A DNA stretch of 64,000 bases from Paenibacillus gallinarum. GTDB lineage: Bacteria > Bacillota > Bacilli > Paenibacillales > Paenibacillaceae. The position numbers were made by a program, and so were the translations under genes. Shown piece after piece: positions 60,320-64,000 of the stretch. The notes below the pieces were generated by a model, which had not been told where the DNA came from, searched no databases, and saw only the letters and a list, made by a program, of their open reading frames with translations. Each line of letters opens with the position of its first letter. Position 1 is the stretch's first letter. The stretch spans positions 124,001-188,000 of the forward strand of contig NZ_JACSQL010000010.1 of assembly GCF_014836635.1 (NCBI RefSeq), in the 5' to 3' direction.

Positions 60320-60987
60320 ATTTTTATGAGACGTATATAGCAAAATATGAGAGTGAAATGTGGGAGGCCATCGGACAAACCTTTTTCATGGTTGGCGTCT
60401 CGCTGGCGGCTGCGATCCTAATCGGACTTCCGCTGGGAACACTACTATACTTAACGCGAAAAGGTCAGAAATATGAGAATGTTGTATTATTCACCATACT
60501 GGACGTTATCGTAAATATCATTCGTTCTTTTCCATTCTTGTTGCTCGTTGTTTTTATGATTCCTTTGACACGAATGATTGTAGGAACCGCTCTTGGTACA
60601 ACCGCTGCATCGATTCCGCTTGCTGTTGTAGCCATCGCAAGTTACTCCAGGCTCGCTGAGCAGTCGCTCCTTGAAGTGCCGAAAGGTGTAGTTGAGGCTG
60701 CGTCTTCTATGGGTGCTAATCTGTTTCAATTTATTTATAAATTTTTGTATGTCGAGGCAAGGTCAGGCCTGGTTCGAGGTTTAACCTTGTCTACGGTCAG
60801 CTTTATTTCCTACTCCACGGTTGTCGGTGTCGTTGGCGGCGGAGGAATTGGCGATTTTGCTATTCGATATGGATATCAGCGGTATGAAACAGAACTTATG
60901 GTATTCACGATCGTCATTATGATTGTACTCGTGCAGCTTATTCAGTATTTGGGGAATCTTTTGGCACGTATTCTGGATAAGCGCTAA
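60316..60987 (+). CDS. metI: MetI-type methionine ABC permease
   Basis: 223 residues with five to six membrane segments. The EAA-like loop is SLLEVPKGVVEAASSMGANL. VGVVGGGGIGDFAIRYGYQRY is the MetI hallmark near the C-terminus. Forms the dimeric channel for MetN. Overlaps metN by 4 bases (ATGA), which couples translation. Confidence 0.93.
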   Translation: MNFYETYIAKYESEMWEAIGQTFFMVGVSLAAAILIGLPLGTLLYLTRKGQKYENVVLFTILDVIVNIIRSFPFLLLVVFMIPLTRMIVGTALGTTAASIPLAVVAIASYSRLAEQSLLEVPKGVVEAASSMGANLFQFIYKFLYVEARSGLVRGLTLSTVSFISYSTVVGVVGGGGIGDFAIRYGYQRYETELMVFTIVIMIVLVQLIQYLGNLLARILDKR

Positions 60988-61034
60988 TATGTGCAGTGTT
61001 ATGTATTTGAATATGAAGAAGAGAGGAATAACAG

Positions 61035-61895
61035 ATGAATAAGACAAATAAGAAAAGCCTGAAACAGTGGCTTGGACTTACTATGTTGGCGGTACTTATG
61101 TTAGCTCTAGCAGCTTGTAGTTCAGAGAGCAGTGACGGGGGCGTTCAAGGGGACTCAAGTGCTTCTCAAGAAGGAGAGATGCAGCAGATAAAAGTCGCCA
61201 GCAGTCTTTCTGCAATGGTCGATATGATGGAAGCGATAAAACCGGTGCTTGAAGAAGACGGAATTCAGCTCGAAATTGTAAGTGTATCCGATAATATTCA
61301 GCCTAATGAGGCTTTGAATAATAAAGAAGTGGATGCAAACTTCTTCCAACATAAAGTGTTCATGGAGCAGTATAACGAAAATAATGATGGAAACCTCGTC
61401 ATGGTTACACCCATTTATCACATTATTTACGGTGGTTACTCTAAGAAATACAACAGTATTGAGGAGTTACCAGAGGGTGCAACGATTGGAATTCCGAATG
61501 ACCCAGCCAATATTGGACGTTCCCTTGCGATGTTTGCTGAGAACGGAATGATTACACTAAAGGATGGCGTGGGTATTAACGCCCTTCAGTCTGATATTAT
61601 CGAGAATCCTAAGAACTATAAGTTCCAAGAAGTAGATCTTCTCATGCTTGGCCGTGCTTATGATGACGTGGATATGGTTACCCTCTATCCTGCCTATGCT
61701 TCACCGCTTGGTTTAACACCTAAGGATGCGATTGTCACGGAAGCGCTGGACGAGGAATTTGCTATATCGCTGGTTGCACGTGAAGACAATAAAGATGCTG
61801 AAGTAATTCAAAAGCTGGCAGCCGCACTGACAGGTGACGAGGCTAGAAAATTTATTGAAGAGAATCATGCGGATACGATGATTCCTGCATTTTAA
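61035..61895 (+). CDS. metQ: MetQ/NlpA-type substrate-binding lipoprotein
   Basis: 286 residues. Lipobox LALAAC near residue 27. The mature protein has the NlpA fold: the motif NNKEVDANFFQHKVFMEQYN and GATIGIPNDPANIGRSL. Binds D- or L-methionine outside and passes it to MetI. GAAGAGAGGAA precedes the ATG. Terminator follows at 61906. The three met genes form one operon. Confidence 0.93.
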   Translation: MNKTNKKSLKQWLGLTMLAVLMLALAACSSESSDGGVQGDSSASQEGEMQQIKVASSLSAMVDMMEAIKPVLEEDGIQLEIVSVSDNIQPNEALNNKEVDANFFQHKVFMEQYNENNDGNLVMVTPIYHIIYGGYSKKYNSIEELPEGATIGIPNDPANIGRSLAMFAENGMITLKDGVGINALQSDIIENPKNYKFQEVDLLMLGRAYDDVDMVTLYPAYASPLGLTPKDAIVTEALDEEFAISLVAREDNKDAEVIQKLAAALTGDEARKFIEENHADTMIPAF

Positions 61896-61905
61896 ATCAT
61901 GATAA

Positions 61906-61954
61906 AGAGAGAGATGACATGCCTTGGATGGCGCTTATGTTATCTCTTTTTTTT
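61906..61954 (+). terminator. Terminator of metNIQ
   Basis: AAGAGAGAGATGACAT pairs with ATGTTATCTCTTT across a loop, followed by T8. Confidence 0.8.
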
Positions 61955-62132
61955 GTAAGAATTAGTGGGGAAAAGGAGAGGGGAAAAGATGAATTCAGCC
62001 TTACTTTTTATAAAATGATGACTTTAACCGTTTTTTACAAAAATATTGATCAATATGGCAGTTTTTCATAAAACAACCCGTCCACAAGTCTACTCACTAG
62101 TTGTATAATAGTCCATGTGAGGAGGTGCTGAG

Positions 62133-64000
62133 ATGAGTGACCTGGAACGATTAGAAAATATAAATTTAGTAGAGCACATTTTTACTCAAGCGCCTGTTGG
62201 AGTTGCATTTGTATCATTAGACGGTAAATGGATCGATGTGAATCCTGCAGCATGCCAAATCATAGGATTTAGCAGAGAAGAGCTTATTACGCTTCCTGCA
62301 TTTGACTATATACTATCAGAAATTATTCCCCCAACTGAACTTGCATCGAAGATGTCTTCTGGTTTCGAGAACGAAAAACAATATCTACATAGAAACGGTA
62401 ATGTGGTCTGGGCTTGTGTCTATATATCTTTATACTGTGATCAACAAACGGGAGAACCTGCCTATTATATTGTTCATATGATAGATATCACAAGCAGTAA
62501 GGTGGCAGAACTGAAACTATTAGAGAGTGTGGAAAGATATACATCACTCAAAAAGTATAATCATGATGCGATTATTTCTTTTGGTCTCGATGGAATTATC
62601 ATTAATGGGAATCAGATAGCAGAACGTCTTACGGGATATACGATTTCTGAATTAATTGGTACTCGGATCTCTCGTATTGTAGGCGAAGAAGCCATTGCCA
62701 ATCTGGCTTTTGTAGACGAGGATTATACGGCAATTGAACGTGATATAAATGTTGTACGTCATAAGGATGGACATGTGGTGGAGATACTCGCTACCTTGGC
62801 CCCTATTATTATTCATGATCATAAAGTCGGTTTTTACCTAATTGCGAAAGACATGACGGAAGAGAAGCGGCTTATTATCGAGAAAGAAGCTGCGGAACGA
62901 ACGAACAAAGCGAAAAGTGAGTTTTTAGCCATGATGAGTCATGAGATACGAACTCCGATGAATGGTGTTATTGGAATGACGGATCTACTGCTGGAGACAG
63001 ATCTATGTGATGAACAAATGCAGTATGCATCCATCATTAAGCAGAGCGGGGAAGCGCTTCTTACAATCATTAACGATATTCTCGATTTCTCCAAAGTCGA
63101 ATCTGGGAGAATGGAGCTATCAATCGAACCGATGCAGTTAAACTCGATTCTTTCGGATGTCTACTATCTAAATCTGCCAAGAGCTAAAAATAAAGACTTA
63201 CAGGTGGAAATATCAGTCGATCCGAATATTCCTGATAAGCTGATGGGCGATGGTAATAAGCTGAGGCAGGTGCTAATTAATTTGCTCAGCAATGCGATTA
63301 AGTTTACACAGAAGGGAGCCATTTCATTATCCGCTAAGAAAATGGACCAAGACGATGATGAAGTGTGTCTTGAGTTCGAAGTATTGGATACGGGTATTGG
63401 GATCCCGGAAAGTAAAGCAGACCGATTGTTTGAGCCTTTTTACCAAGTAGATCATTATATGACAAGACAAATTGAAGGAACGGGACTCGGTCTTGCGATT
63501 AGTAAGAAAATGGTAGAACTGATGGGCGGAGAGATAAGGTATGAGCCTAGAAGGGACCAATCCGGTTCACGTTTTGTGTTTACCGCTTATTTTTCCCTGC
63601 AGACCAACCTCGAATTAATAGAGGACAGACATAATCAAAGATACGATGACGAAATAGATAATGGACTGCGTGTTCTTGTCGTCGAAGATAATGAGGTTAA
63701 TCAGATCGTCCTTGTTAAAATGATGAATAAATTAGGTTACAAGGCTGTCGTTGTTCCTAACGGAAAAGAAGCACTGAAAGCTTGTTTGGAAGATTCCTAT
63801 GATATCGTGTTTATGGATATTCAAATGCCGATCATGGATGGAGTGGAATCTACACGCCTGATTCGTGAACAGCTAGCAGATGATAGTCCTTATATTGTGG
63901 CTGTAACAGCACATGCGATAAAAGGGGATCGGGAGAAGTACATGTCTTTGGGCATGGATGAATATATAAGCAAGCCATTAAGTATGAATTCAATATCTGA
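62133..64000 (+). CDS. PAS-containing hybrid histidine kinase (cut by window end)
   Basis: Open to the last base, at least 622 residues. GAGGAGGTGCTGAG lies before the ATG; TATAAT at 62104 is the likely -10. Two PAS domains: about 15-135 (PVGVAFVSLDGKWIDVNPAA) and about 140-250 (DAIISFGLDGIIINGNQIAE). HisKA H in FLAMMSHEIRTPMNG near residue 271, HATPase_c (INLLSNAIKFTQ, GTGLGLAISKKM), then a receiver domain (VLVVEDNEVNQIV, VFMDIQMPIMDGVE, ISKPLS). No membrane segment, so it is cytoplasmic. Ligand and output unknown; an Hpt domain may follow past the window. Confidence 0.93.
   Translation, partial: MSDLERLENINLVEHIFTQAPVGVAFVSLDGKWIDVNPAACQIIGFSREELITLPAFDYILSEIIPPTELASKMSSGFENEKQYLHRNGNVVWACVYISLYCDQQTGEPAYYIVHMIDITSSKVAELKLLESVERYTSLKKYNHDAIISFGLDGIIINGNQIAERLTGYTISELIGTRISRIVGEEAIANLAFVDEDYTAIERDINVVRHKDGHVVEILATLAPIIIHDHKVGFYLIAKDMTEEKRLIIEKEAAERTNKAKSEFLAMMSHEIRTPMNGVIGMTDLLLETDLCDEQMQYASIIKQSGEALLTIINDILDFSKVESGRMELSIEPMQLNSILSDVYYLNLPRAKNKDLQVEISVDPNIPDKLMGDGNKLRQVLINLLSNAIKFTQKGAISLSAKKMDQDDDEVCLEFEVLDTGIGIPESKADRLFEPFYQVDHYMTRQIEGTGLGLAISKKMVELMGGEIRYEPRRDQSGSRFVFTAYFSLQTNLELIEDRHNQRYDDEIDNGLRVLVVEDNEVNQIVLVKMMNKLGYKAVVVPNGKEALKACLEDSYDIVFMDIQMPIMDGVESTRLIREQLADDSPYIVAVTAHAIKGDREKYMSLGMDEYISKPLSMNSIS

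Overview
The window looks like a chromosomal segment of a low-to-moderate GC Firmicute, most likely Paenibacillus. The grounds are: AraC-type regulators with a membrane sensor next to LplB/YtcP-type ABC permeases and a LipO-type lipoprotein; a Des/DesK/DesR set; a CIRCE element; cre sites; strong GGAGG ribosome binding sites; and many short intrinsic terminators. Species is not decided. I saw no rRNA or tRNA genes, CRISPR array or replication origin.

Layout. 1-1.5 kb: end of an unknown gene and a GPH sugar symporter. 1.5-5.4 kb: a scarred polymorphic-toxin locus. It holds an intact WXG100-type toxin and a probable immunity gene, a deleted toxin remnant with a CdiI-like immunity pseudogene, an IS3-family element, a MazG-like gene, a 134-bp direct repeat and a 31-bp direct repeat. 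5.4-12.7 kb: housekeeping and accessory genes (chemoreceptor, acetyltransferases, aldo/keto reductase, arylamine N-acetyltransferase) with several broken small genes. 12.7-14.7 kb: htpG behind a perfect CIRCE operator. 14.7-22 kb: small membrane proteins, an NAD-binding protein, a VanRS-like two-component system, and a four-gene cell-surface glycosylation cluster. 22.3-29.3 kb: hemY-type oxidase, a frameshifted catalase gene with a PerR-like box, small genes, dgk-dck. 29.4-46 kb: a pectin / rhamnogalacturonan utilisation region. It holds a 1900-residue secreted protein with both pectate lyase and pectin methylesterase domains, a membrane AraC regulator, an oligosaccharide ABC importer without an ATPase gene, an NSS transporter, and a GH78 alpha-L-rhamnosidase. 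Three genes here have cre sites upstream. 46-56 kb: unknown membrane proteins, a serine hydrolase, a CE4 deacetylase with YkyA lipoprotein, a radical SAM protein, a SWIM-SNF2 helicase, a DUF896 protein. 56-59.3 kb: des-desK-desR. 59.5-61.9 kb: metNIQ-like importer. 62.1-64 kb: a PAS hybrid histidine kinase cut by the window edge.

How the genes work together. The pectinase probably de-esterifies and cleaves pectin outside the cell. The lipoprotein and permeases import oligomers, the rhamnosidase trims rhamnose inside, and CcpA probably represses the set when better sugars are present. The VanRS-like pair probably controls or accompanies the lipid-linked glycosylation cluster. DesKR senses membrane order and activates the desaturase. 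The most unusual part is the toxin locus: two repeat pairs, both derived from the intact toxin-immunity module, mark at least two deletion junctions.
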